Assembly (NCBI RefSeq): GCF_900109685.1
Contig: NZ_FOBB01000009.1
Location: 248,001 to 312,000, forward strand
DNA length: 64,000 bases
Reading direction: 5' to 3'
Source of the DNA: Chitinophaga rupis
GTDB taxonomy: Bacteria > Bacteroidota > Bacteroidia > Chitinophagales > Chitinophagaceae
Shown here: positions 33,084 to 41,118 of the stretch, one piece after another
Layout: each line of letters starts with the position of its first letter
Numbering within the stretch: the first letter of the stretch is position 1
The notes under the pieces: generated by a model
Told to the model about the DNA's origin: nothing
Databases searched by the model: none
Seen by the model: the letters and a program-made list of their open reading frames with translations, nothing else
Position numbers and translations under genes: made by a program

Positions 33084-33188
33084 GAAGGATCTTAGATTTT
33101 AGATTTACGATTTACGATTTGAATGTGTTATGCTCCATTCATCGTTCTTCAAAAAATCTAAGATCTAAAATCGTAAATCGTAAATCCC
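33084..33188. repeat. AAATCTAAAATC-word hairpin between nuoI and nuoJ
   Basis: The left arm at 33089-33120 (TCTTAGATTTTAGATTTACG, then ATTTACGATTT) and the right arm at 33151-33187 (AAATCTAAGATCTAAAATCG and TAAATCGTAAATC) enclose a loop with TTATGCTCCATTCATCGTTC, differing from the nuoH-nuoI loop at only two positions. The copy is thus a recent duplication or is kept alike by conversion. Confidence 0.85.
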
Positions 33189-33716
33189 ATGGGCGTTTTC
33201 TTTTACATAACAGCGGCTATTGCTGTTTTCTCTACCGCGATGGTAGTAACGCGGTTCAATATCATGCATGCATTGCTGTACCTGATCGTGTCGCTGTTGT
33301 CGGTAGCGGTGATCTTTTACCTGTATGGCGCGCCTTATATGGCCTCACTTGAAATCATTGTGTATGCCGGCGCTATTATGGTGCTGATCATCTTTTTTGT
33401 AATGATGCTGAACCTGGGACCGGAAAGCACGCGTTTAGAAAAGCAGTGGTTAAAGCCTGGTATGTGGATGGTGCCCGCCTTGTTTTGCGTAATACTGCTG
33501 GGGGAGCTGGTGTATCTGATCGCGCAAAATCATACGCCCGTTACCGGTATTAAGGAAGTACCGCCTAAAGCGGTGGGCCGTAGCTTGTTCGGGCCTTATA
33601 TACTGGCCGTGGAGCTTAGCGCTATGCTGCTGATGGCGGGCATTGTGGGCGCATATCATTTAGGCCGGCAGCAACCAAAAACCTTACACCGTTTTCTTCA
33701 AAGCAAACCATCATGA
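33189..33716 (+). CDS. nuoJ: NADH-quinone oxidoreductase subunit J
   Basis: 175 residues, membrane subunit with five predicted helices near the quinone/proton channel junction. Signatures: FNIMHALLYLIVSLLSVAVIFYLYGAPYMASLEIIVYAGAIMVLIIFFVMMLNLG, in which the glycine-rich helix YAGAIMVL has the pi-bulge seen in structures. The stop codon overlaps the nuoK start (ATGA, four bases), showing tight coupling with nuoK. Confidence 0.95.
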   Translation: MGVFFYITAAIAVFSTAMVVTRFNIMHALLYLIVSLLSVAVIFYLYGAPYMASLEIIVYAGAIMVLIIFFVMMLNLGPESTRLEKQWLKPGMWMVPALFCVILLGELVYLIAQNHTPVTGIKEVPPKAVGRSLFGPYILAVELSAMLLMAGIVGAYHLGRQQPKTLHRFLQSKPS

Positions 33717-34021
33717 ATATTCATCCAACAACTGCAGGCATGACACTGGCCGGGATCCTCTTTGTGCTGGGGCTTATCAGTATGCTGATACGCCGTAACA
33801 TGATCTTTATGCTGCTGTCGGTAGAGATTATGCTGAATGCGGCGGGGCTGGCCTTTATAGTGGCTTCCTCACACTGGGCGCAGCCGGACGGGCAGGTAAT
33901 GTTCATGTTCATTCTGTCAATGGCTGCTGCAGAAGTATCTGTGGGGCTGGCGCTGATCCTGCAGCTCTATCACCAGCTAAAATCACTGGATAGTGATGAA
34001 GCCAGCAGGATGAAGGGATAA
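33713..34021 (+). CDS. nuoK: NADH-quinone oxidoreductase subunit K
   Basis: 102 residues with three transmembrane helices, homologous to MrpC-type antiporter subunits. Conserved glutamates for proton transfer are visible in MLLSVEIMLNAAGLAF and SMAAAEVSVGLALILQLYH. Its start overlaps the end of nuoJ by four bases; nuoL follows after 30 bases. Confidence 0.96.
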   Translation: MNIHPTTAGMTLAGILFVLGLISMLIRRNMIFMLLSVEIMLNAAGLAFIVASSHWAQPDGQVMFMFILSMAAAEVSVGLALILQLYHQLKSLDSDEASRMKG

Positions 34022-34051
34022 AAAGTACAACAAATCATAAATCATTGTTTT

Positions 34052-35941
34052 ATGCTTTTCCTCATACCGGCATTGCCATTCTTTTCTGCCCTGGTACTTA
34101 TACTGGCCGGGCGCTCCCTGAACAAGGCGGCGGTTTCTGTGATTGCCTGCGGCAGTATGGGAATAGCGGCGGCTATTACATTGGTGTTGGGATTACCGTT
34201 CCTGCAATCCGGTGAGCATATTATAGTACAGCACTTATGGACCTGGATGCAGGCCGGTTCCTTCACCGCGGGTATTGACCTGCGGCTGGATGCCTTATCG
34301 CTGGCCTTTGTATTTGTGATCACGTTTGTAGGTTTTCTTATTCATGTATATTCTACCGGGTACATGGCAGAGGATGCGGATTACAGCCGCTTTTTTGCCT
34401 GTATGAACCTGTTTGTAGGCGCTATGCTGCTGCTGGTGCTGGCGGATAATTTATTGCTGTTATACTTTGGCTGGGAAGGTGTTGGTTTGTGCAGTTACCT
34501 GCTGATAGGTTTCTGGTATAAGGATCCTGCCAATGGATATGCGGCCCGCAAAGCCTTTATTGTAACACGGGTGGGCGATACTGCCATGGCCATTGCCCTG
34601 TTCATGTTATTCCAGTACACCGGTACTTTACAGATACAACAGATCCTGGATCAGGCCCCACAGCTATGGGCTGCGGGTAACAGCACCATTGTATTGATCG
34701 CTTTTTTGTTATTAGGCGGCGCAGTGGGCAAGTCGGCACAATTGCCGCTGCAAACCTGGTTGCCGGATGCTATGGCCGGCCCTACACCGGTAAGCGCATT
34801 GATACATGCAGCTACCATGGTCACTGCGGGCGTGTACCTGATTGCACGTACACATGTATTGTTTGAGCTGGCCCCGGCTGCACAAACCGGGGTAGCCGTT
34901 ATTGGCGCAGTTACTTTATTACTGGCGGGCTGCAGCGCATTGGTGCAAACAGATATTAAACGGGTGCTGGCCTATTCCACCATCAGTCAGATAGGGTATA
35001 TGTTCCTGGCGCTGGGCGTAGGGGCCTGGTCGGCCGCTATTTTCCATTTTGTAACACATGCATTTTTTAAAGCCTTGTTGTTCATGGGCGCAGGCGCGGT
35101 GATCGTAGCCATGCATCATGAGCAGGATATGTTTAAAATGGGCGGGCTGCGTAAACAGCTGCCGGCGGTGTTCTGGGTATTTTTAATTGGTTCAGCCTCG
35201 CTGTCGGCCATCCCTTTTATTACATCCGGCTTTTATAGTAAAGATCAGATCGTGTGGCTGGCATGGTCCTCCGTGCACGGACATACGTTTTACTGGATTG
35301 CTGCTATTACCGGCGCTTTCCTTACAGCTATGTACACTTTCCGCATGGTGTTCCTCACCTTTTACGGGCCTAAAGCATCGCACCACACGCCGCATGCACC
35401 GGGCAACAGCATGATGATACCGCTGTACATACTGGCGCTGTGCAGCACCCTGGCCGGTTTTGTGGAGCTGCCGCATACCATGGGACATGTAACACTGTTC
35501 AGTGACTGGCTGCAGCATATATTACCGGCCGTGCAGCTGCAGCAGGAATCTACTGCGCTGGAATGGACCTCACAGCTGCTGGCTGCGGGACTTACCTTCC
35601 TGGGTATTTACATTGCCTGGGTATGGGTAATAGAAAGGCCGGATGGCATGCTGCGTTTTTCGCAAATGCCTTTTATGCGCTGGCTGCGCAAATTATGGTT
35701 CAGCGGCTGGGCCTTTGATGCCCTGTATGATGAAATGCTGGTACATCCTTTTGTGCGTACGGCCCGCATGAACCGCCGCGATATGATAGACCGCATCTAT
35801 ACTACGCTGGCCCGTATCACGGAGTGGTTACATAATATGCTGGCCCGCACGCAAAGCGGCCTTCTGCGCTGGTATATTATGGGCGTAGTGCTGGGCGCTG
35901 TGGTGATATTAAGCGTGCTGATATGGCGTGTATATGTATAA
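34052..35941 (+). CDS. nuoL: NADH-quinone oxidoreductase subunit L
   Basis: 629 residues, the distal antiporter-like proton pump with the long lateral helix. Signatures: DLRLDALSLAFVFVITFVGFLIHVYSTGYM, FFGWEGVGLCSYLLIGFWY-like text, GKSAQLPLQTWLPDAMAGPTPVSALIHAATMVTAGVYLIAR with conserved Lys and His, and a C-terminal amphipathic region ending in a final hydrophobic anchor (YIMGVVLGAVVILSVLIW). Stop codon TAA at 35939; a one-armed word repeat follows. Confidence 0.97.
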   Translation: MLFLIPALPFFSALVLILAGRSLNKAAVSVIACGSMGIAAAITLVLGLPFLQSGEHIIVQHLWTWMQAGSFTAGIDLRLDALSLAFVFVITFVGFLIHVYSTGYMAEDADYSRFFACMNLFVGAMLLLVLADNLLLLYFGWEGVGLCSYLLIGFWYKDPANGYAARKAFIVTRVGDTAMAIALFMLFQYTGTLQIQQILDQAPQLWAAGNSTIVLIAFLLLGGAVGKSAQLPLQTWLPDAMAGPTPVSALIHAATMVTAGVYLIARTHVLFELAPAAQTGVAVIGAVTLLLAGCSALVQTDIKRVLAYSTISQIGYMFLALGVGAWSAAIFHFVTHAFFKALLFMGAGAVIVAMHHEQDMFKMGGLRKQLPAVFWVFLIGSASLSAIPFITSGFYSKDQIVWLAWSSVHGHTFYWIAAITGAFLTAMYTFRMVFLTFYGPKASHHTPHAPGNSMMIPLYILALCSTLAGFVELPHTMGHVTLFSDWLQHILPAVQLQQESTALEWTSQLLAAGLTFLGIYIAWVWVIERPDGMLRFSQMPFMRWLRKLWFSGWAFDALYDEMLVHPFVRTARMNRRDMIDRIYTTLARITEWLHNMLARTQSGLLRWYIMGVVLGAVVILSVLIWRVYV

Positions 35942-35981
35942 GGTCTGAGATCTAAAATCGTAAATCTTAAATCGTAAATCC
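35942..35981. repeat. single arm of AAATCTAAAATCGT words
   Basis: The 40-base gap between nuoL and nuoM consists of ATCTAAAATCGTAAATC and TTAAATCGTAAATC, one arm only. It lacks the facing arm and so does not form the hairpin alone; it may be a deleted remnant. Confidence 0.7.
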
Positions 35982-35983
35982 GC

Positions 35984-37534
35984 ATGGTCCTGTTATATAT
36001 TATACTGATCCCAATGTTCGGCGCTTTGCTTTCCTGGCTGGCATCGGCCAGGAACATTGCGCTATGCCGGTGGATTGCGCTGGTAAGCCTGTTGTGCGGC
36101 CTGCTGCTGGTAACCGTTTTGTGGGTGAGCAACGCTGCAGATCCAACGCCTGCCGGGCACTGGATGTACAACTGGCAGCAACCGTGGATCCCTCATTTTG
36201 GTATTAGCCTGCACCTGGCTATGGACGGACTAAGCCTGGTAATGCTGGCGCTTACTTTTTTCCTGGGCGCATTATCCGTATTAATATCATGGCGGGAAAT
36301 AAAATTTAAAATTGGCTTCTTTCACTTTAACCTGCTGTTTGTAATTGCCGGCATAGCCGGTGTGTTCCTGACCATGGACCTGTTCCTGTTTTACTTTTTC
36401 TGGGAGGTGATGTTAATACCCATGTACTTCCTGATAGGGATATGGGGGCATGAGCGGCGGGAATATGCGGCGTATAAGTTCTTCATTTTTACGCAGGCCG
36501 GCGGGCTGTTAATGCTGCTGGCTATACTGGGCCTGTACTTTATTCATGGCGCTAACACCGGCGTATATACGTTCGATTATTTTTACCTGTTAAATACTCC
36601 TATGGAGCGCGCGGTAGCACAATGGCTGATGCTGGGTTTCCTGGTGGCCTTTGTTGTAAAGCTGCCGGCTATTCCCTTTCATACCTGGCTGCCCGATGCG
36701 CATACTGAAGCGCCTACCGCCGGTAGCGTGGTGCTGGCAGGGCTGTTATTAAAAACAGGCGCGTATGGCATTCTGCGTTTTGTGCTGCCGCTTTTCCCGG
36801 CTGCATCGCATGACTTTGCACCCTGGGCTATGCTGCTCGGTGTAGCAGGTATTTTGTACGGCGGGCAGCTGGCTTATTCGCAGCCGGATCTGAAACGCTT
36901 AATTGCCTATACCAGCGTTAGCCATATGGGTTTTGTGCTGCTGGGCGCTTTTGCTTTTAATGAGCTGGCCTATAAGGGTGTGGTGATGCAAATGATCGCA
37001 CATGGTATTAGCACCGGGGCTTTGTTCATGATAGCGGGCGCTTTGTATGAGCGTATGCATACCCGTGAGCTAAGCCGTATGGGCGGGTTATGGCCTGCCA
37101 TGCCGGCTATGGGCACTGTAACCATGATCTTTGTAATGGCATCGCTGGGATTGCCCGGGCTGGGAAATTTTGTAGCGGAGTTCATGATCCTGTTAGGCAG
37201 CTGGCAGGCAAACCATATCATGACCATACTGGCTACTATCGGGTTGGTGATTGCCACGGTATACTCCCTGCGCATTATGCAAAAAGTATTCTTCGGACAG
37301 TCAGAGCGGCAGTATGCCCTGCCGGACCTGGGGTTGCGGGAATGGCTGATCATGGCGCCGTTGGTAGTAGTGATATTGTGGCTGGGCGTGTATCCGCAAA
37401 CGGTGCTGGGCACCATTACGAATTACGAGTTACGGATTACGACATTCTCCGCGCCGCATGTTCCACAAGCTGAAAGCAGTGGGCGTGTAGTGCCAGTAAG
37501 TGATTCATCGTTCGTAATTAATCATGCGCCGTAA
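35984..37534 (+). CDS. nuoM: NADH-quinone oxidoreductase subunit M
   Basis: 516 residues, antiporter-like proton-pumping subunit. Signatures: LAMDGLSLVMLALTFFLGALSVLISW, FFFWEVMLIPMYFLIGIWGHERREYAAYKFFIFTQ, VKLPAIPFHTWLPDAHTEAPTAGSVVLAGLLLKTGAYGILRF and SHMGFVLLGAFAFNELA. The core ends at about residue 476 (LWLGVYPQTVLGTI). The last 40 residues (TNYELRITTFSAPHVPQAES...) are encoded by an AATTACGA-type palindromic element that extends past the stop codon, so the natural C-terminus appears to have been replaced by repeat-derived sequence. Confidence 0.96.
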   Translation: MVLLYIILIPMFGALLSWLASARNIALCRWIALVSLLCGLLLVTVLWVSNAADPTPAGHWMYNWQQPWIPHFGISLHLAMDGLSLVMLALTFFLGALSVLISWREIKFKIGFFHFNLLFVIAGIAGVFLTMDLFLFYFFWEVMLIPMYFLIGIWGHERREYAAYKFFIFTQAGGLLMLLAILGLYFIHGANTGVYTFDYFYLLNTPMERAVAQWLMLGFLVAFVVKLPAIPFHTWLPDAHTEAPTAGSVVLAGLLLKTGAYGILRFVLPLFPAASHDFAPWAMLLGVAGILYGGQLAYSQPDLKRLIAYTSVSHMGFVLLGAFAFNELAYKGVVMQMIAHGISTGALFMIAGALYERMHTRELSRMGGLWPAMPAMGTVTMIFVMASLGLPGLGNFVAEFMILLGSWQANHIMTILATIGLVIATVYSLRIMQKVFFGQSERQYALPDLGLREWLIMAPLVVVILWLGVYPQTVLGTITNYELRITTFSAPHVPQAESSGRVVPVSDSSFVINHAP

Positions 37535-37585
37535 CAGTATCGTCCATGCTCTACTCAATTCGTAATTGATAATTCGTAATTCACT
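37416..37585. repeat. AATTACGAATT quasi-palindrome across nuoM stop codon
   Basis: The left arm ATTACGAATTACGAGTTACG plus GATTACGA (37417-37443) lies inside the nuoM reading frame; the right arm AATTCGTAATTGATAATTCG plus TAATT is at 37558-37582, between nuoM and nuoN. A middle word TTCGTAATTAATCAT is at 37511-37525, again inside the frame. Confidence 0.8.
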
Positions 37586-37590
37586 CTGCT

Positions 37591-39030
37591 ATGACTTTCG
37601 AAGACTTACTCAGCCTGGGGCCTTTATTCAATATCTGCGGAGCAGCGGTATTGTGTATGCTGCTGGTAGCGATCTGGCGTAATCACCGGCTTATATATTA
37701 TGTAACCCTGGTGGCCTTTGCGCTGGCGCTGATGTCGGTAGTGCCGGTGGCCACACTGTTGCCACATACCATTGCCCCGCTGATAGTAATAGATATGTTT
37801 GCGCTGTTCAACAGCGGCGCTATTGTAGGGTCGGGGCTGATCATTGTACTGTTATCCTATAACTATTTTGAGGAGCGGGAAGAACGTAAGGAGGAGTATT
37901 ACCTGCTGTTGCTGCTGGCTACTGCCGGTGCGCTGGTGCTGGTGATCAGCCGGCATTTTATGTCGTTCTTCCTGGGGCTTGAAATGCTGAGCATTAGCCT
38001 GTATGGCCTTATTGCGTATCTGCGTGCCCGTCAGCGCTCAGATGAAGCGGGCATAAAATATTTGATACTGGCGGCGTTGTCCTCCGCGTTCTTATTGTTC
38101 GGGATGGCGCTGGTATATGGTTTCACCGGGCATATGGATTTTCCCGGTATTGGCGCTTACCTGCGGCAGGCCGGCACTTTTCCGCTGCCTGTAATTGCGG
38201 GTTTTGGGCTGATGCTGATAGGGATTGGTTTTAAGCTGGGTATTGTGCCTTTTCATATGTGGGCGCCGGATATTTATGAAGGAGCGCCGCTACCGGTAGC
38301 TGCTTTTGTGGCTACTATTTCAAAAGGCGGGGTGCTGGTGGTGCTGATCCGTTTTTACCAGGATATTGATGGCCGCAATTATACCATGTTGTGGTGGATA
38401 CTGGCTATTACAGCCATTGCTTCAATGTTTGTGGGCAATCTGCTGGCCCTTACGCAGCAGAATATTAAGCGTATGCTGGCTTATTCTTCCATTGCACACC
38501 TGGGTTATTTGCTGGTGGCTTTTTTATCTGATACGCAATCGGGTTTGGAGGCTATTGCTTTTTACCTGACGGCCTATTTCCCCACCAGCATTGGTGCATT
38601 TGGTGTATTGATTGTAATGAGCAGCAGCGTGCAGGATGCGGAAACGGTGGAGGATTACCGGGGCCTGTTCTGGCGTTATCCCTGGGTGGCGCTGGTATTT
38701 ACGGTGATGCTGTTATCCCTGGCAGGCATTCCGCTTACAGCGGGTTTCATTGGCAAGTTCTATATTGTAATGGCCGGCGTTGACGGGCACCATTGGTTCC
38801 TGCTCCTGATGCTGGTGATCAATAGTGTTATAGGCCTGTACTATTATATGAGGGTGGTGGCTATGATGTTCCGCACTACGGATACGTCTCAACGTATTTT
38901 CATCAAACCTTCCTTACCGTTGGCCGGTAATATTACCCTGGGCCTGATAGTAATGCTGCTGGTAGGTTTGGGCGTATACCCCACGGCTATGATGCAGCTG
39001 ATACAGCAAATGATGACGCTGATAAAATGA
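37591..39030 (+). CDS. nuoN: NADH-quinone oxidoreductase subunit N
   Basis: 479 residues, third antiporter-like pump and last gene of the operon. Signatures: SFFLGLEMLSISLYGLIAYLRARQRSDEAGIKYLILAALSSAFLLFGMALVYG, GFKLGIVPFHMWAPDIYEGAPLPVAAFVATISKGGVLVVLIRF and NIKRMLAYSSIAHLGYLLVAF. With it, all complex I subunits A to N are present in the standard order with C and D fused. No terminator hairpin is evident in the four bases before the convergent gene's stop codon. Confidence 0.97.
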   Translation: MTFEDLLSLGPLFNICGAAVLCMLLVAIWRNHRLIYYVTLVAFALALMSVVPVATLLPHTIAPLIVIDMFALFNSGAIVGSGLIIVLLSYNYFEEREERKEEYYLLLLLATAGALVLVISRHFMSFFLGLEMLSISLYGLIAYLRARQRSDEAGIKYLILAALSSAFLLFGMALVYGFTGHMDFPGIGAYLRQAGTFPLPVIAGFGLMLIGIGFKLGIVPFHMWAPDIYEGAPLPVAAFVATISKGGVLVVLIRFYQDIDGRNYTMLWWILAITAIASMFVGNLLALTQQNIKRMLAYSSIAHLGYLLVAFLSDTQSGLEAIAFYLTAYFPTSIGAFGVLIVMSSSVQDAETVEDYRGLFWRYPWVALVFTVMLLSLAGIPLTAGFIGKFYIVMAGVDGHHWFLLLMLVINSVIGLYYYMRVVAMMFRTTDTSQRIFIKPSLPLAGNITLGLIVMLLVGLGVYPTAMMQLIQQMMTLIK

Positions 39031-39034
39031 TACA

Positions 39035-39508
39035 TTAATACCGGTAATACTTCTGTACATTAAAAGCAATCGGTAACCCTATCATTACAACAATAATAGC
39101 CATGCCTAATAAAGCAGGCGCCCAGCGCAAAGGCGCCTGCTGAAAATTAGAAAGGGGCAATACGGCCAGGTTCATTACCAGCCATACCAGTACGCCGAAC
39201 AATACGCCGCTTACTACCCACTGCCGGTGTAAAAAAGGCAGGTGGGGATACAACAGGAAATAAACTGTTGTAAAGATGAGCGCAATAGCGTAATGGAACA
39301 GCAGCCCTGTTAAGGCCATGGTAACACCGCCGGCAAATGCTTCCCTGCCAAATATGCCACTGGCAACGCCCTGAAGGATCTGCACGGGTGTAGCTTTCCC
39401 CATAATAAGCGCATACACGGTAATGGCAGAGAGAATGTCCAGGGTGCCGGCTATTAGCCCGGTCCGTAAAATGGTGTTTACATTTGATGCTACAGAATGC
39501 GCTGTCAT
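39035..39508 (-). CDS. four-helix membrane protein, unknown function
   Basis: 157 residues, convergent with nuoN. Four hydrophobic segments (about 14-35, 55-85, 95-117 and 128-147) predict an integral membrane protein. The motifs RTGLIAGTLDILSAITVYALI and VTMALTGLLFHYAIALIFTTVYFLLYP resemble small membrane proteins common in soil Bacteroidota (YagU/DUF1440-like in general shape), but I do not claim the family. It is four bases from nuoN, so the two transcripts must overlap at their 3' ends. Its role is unknown. Confidence 0.75.
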   Translation of the reverse strand: MTAHSVASNVNTILRTGLIAGTLDILSAITVYALIMGKATPVQILQGVASGIFGREAFAGGVTMALTGLLFHYAIALIFTTVYFLLYPHLPFLHRQWVVSGVLFGVLVWLVMNLAVLPLSNFQQAPLRWAPALLGMAIIVVMIGLPIAFNVQKYYRY

Positions 39509-40349
39509 AATTCTTGTTTCCTTTTTTAAAGCATGGTTCCCGTTTACGAGCTATAATTGATTTGCTGTAACCTTTTTGGCGGAAGGAGCTGGGATCATGA
39601 ATTGGTTGAATTAAAGATCAAATCAAATGTAAACAAGGATCATCAGGGCTTGTAACAAATTCAACCAGGGGCCGGGAAGCGTATACAAACAGCACCCCGT
39701 AATGGCGGAAAGGCGTTGGTAGGTTGCAAACAGCCCGCCGGTTGTTGTAAGCGGTTAATGGTGTACGATCTTAAAACTCCGCAATATATATGGTAAGGCG
39801 CCGTATATCATGGATGGGCAGGCATAATGCCTTTCCACCCATGATCCCGGACCACTCCCGCCAAAGAATAGCAGCAGCTTACATGCGACAGGGGAGGTAG
39901 TAGTTCGGCCCCTGTTCGTGTCATACCTATACTGAAAGGGGTTTCTCTTTTGAATGTGGCGTACATAGTGATGCTGAAAGCAATATGTTTTTGGGGCCAC
40001 AAACTGATGAAGACAAAATCCCTGGAAAAGGACTTTCCTGTAATGTCATGATCAGCAGAAGATATAATATCTCCACAACCCGGCTACGGGTATTACCGCA
40101 GCGGGAGCAGCTGTTTAAAAATCTGTTTTCCAATTCTGTGTAAATGGGGTCAGCTTCAAGTTGCTGAAGGTAGTTCGGCATGCTTCAGCAATACTGTTCT
40201 TTTGTACTCAATGTGAAATGTTTTTAAGGGTTAATAAAAATGTGAATCGGCAGTAAAGATAAGGGTTGCCTGCTTTTTGAAAAATTGAAAACTATGAACG
40301 GTTTTGTATTTAAAATAAACGGCAGCCTCCGCTTTTCCAAAGGCCTTTG
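39509..40349. other. 840-base gene-poor stretch with two strong hairpins
   Basis: No convincing coding frame. Two inverted repeats stand close together: ATCATGGATGG (39807-39817) with CCACCCATGAT (39835-39845), one mismatch, enclosing a nested AGGCAT/ATGCCT stem; and ACAGGGG (39889-39895) with CCCCTGT (39910-39916). Short minus-strand frames of 64-84 codons cross this area but overlap one another, have no recognisable features and are not called. A structured RNA is possible but unproven; the hairpins could also be remnants of a mobile element. Confidence 0.4.
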
Positions 40350-41108
40350 CTAAAAATGGAACAGCTCTTTCATCCTTGCCATAAACGGCTCTTTCTTACG
40401 GCGGCTTACTTCTATCTGCGCGCCGTTGGTCATAATAACAGTGCCGCCTTCCCCGCGCTGGTATTCAATTACATGCTGCAGGTTTACCAGGTACGATTTA
40501 TGCACACGCAGGAAATTAGTACCGGTGAGCAGCGCATCATAATCGCTTAATGGTTTGGATACAATGATGGATCTCTTATTCACCAGGTGCACAATAGTAT
40601 AGCTTCTTTCTGCTGCGCAGTACACGATCTCATCCAGCTTTAGTACGGTGAAGCCTTTGAGTGTAGGCAGGCACAGGCGCATTTCCATGGGCATACCGGT
40701 TTTGTGAATGTTGTAGGCCAGCGTGGATACAGGCTCGTTCTCCTTCTCCGCAGCGCGTCTTTTTTCAACACGTTGCACCGCTTCCATCAGGCGGTCCTCA
40801 TCCACCGGCTTCAGTAAATAATCTGCGGCGCTGTATTGTAAAGCCTGCAGCATATACTCATTATGCGCGGTTACAAATACCACTTCAAAATCCTGGCGTG
40901 AAAGGTCCATCAGCATTTCAATGCCGTTCTTACCGGGCATCTGGATATCCAGGAATACCACATCGGGTTCCAGCTCCTGCAGCTTTTGGCTGGCAGCGGC
41001 TGCAGTGGAACAGCTGGCCAGCACATTCACCTGTGGGCAGTTGTTTTCCAGCATTTTGCGGAGGGTTACAATGCCATTCACCTCATCGTCAACAATGATT
41101 GCTTTCAT
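40350..41108 (-). CDS. LytTR-family response regulator
   Basis: 252 residues. Receiver domain at 1-120 with Asp7-Asp8, phosphoacceptor Asp54 (VVFLDIQMPGKNGIEML), Thr and Lys in FVTAHNEY and YLLKPVDE. LytTR DNA-binding domain at about 145-250 with VLKLDEIVYCAAERSYTIVHL and FLRVHKSYLVNLQHVIEYQRGEGG. It begins 10 bases after the end of the large sensor kinase gene on the same strand and is its probable partner. Such regulators bind pairs of short direct repeats; targets here are unknown. Confidence 0.94.
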   Translation of the reverse strand: MKAIIVDDEVNGIVTLRKMLENNCPQVNVLASCSTAAAASQKLQELEPDVVFLDIQMPGKNGIEMLMDLSRQDFEVVFVTAHNEYMLQALQYSAADYLLKPVDEDRLMEAVQRVEKRRAAEKENEPVSTLAYNIHKTGMPMEMRLCLPTLKGFTVLKLDEIVYCAAERSYTIVHLVNKRSIIVSKPLSDYDALLTGTNFLRVHKSYLVNLQHVIEYQRGEGGTVIMTNGAQIEVSRRKKEPFMARMKELFHF

Positions 41109-41118
41109 ACTGTGTATT

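Noticed and set aside
39755..40181. Overlapping minus-strand frames of 64-84 codons in the nuoN-LytTR gap
   Set aside because: They overlap one another in different frames, cross strong hairpins and show no family or signal features.
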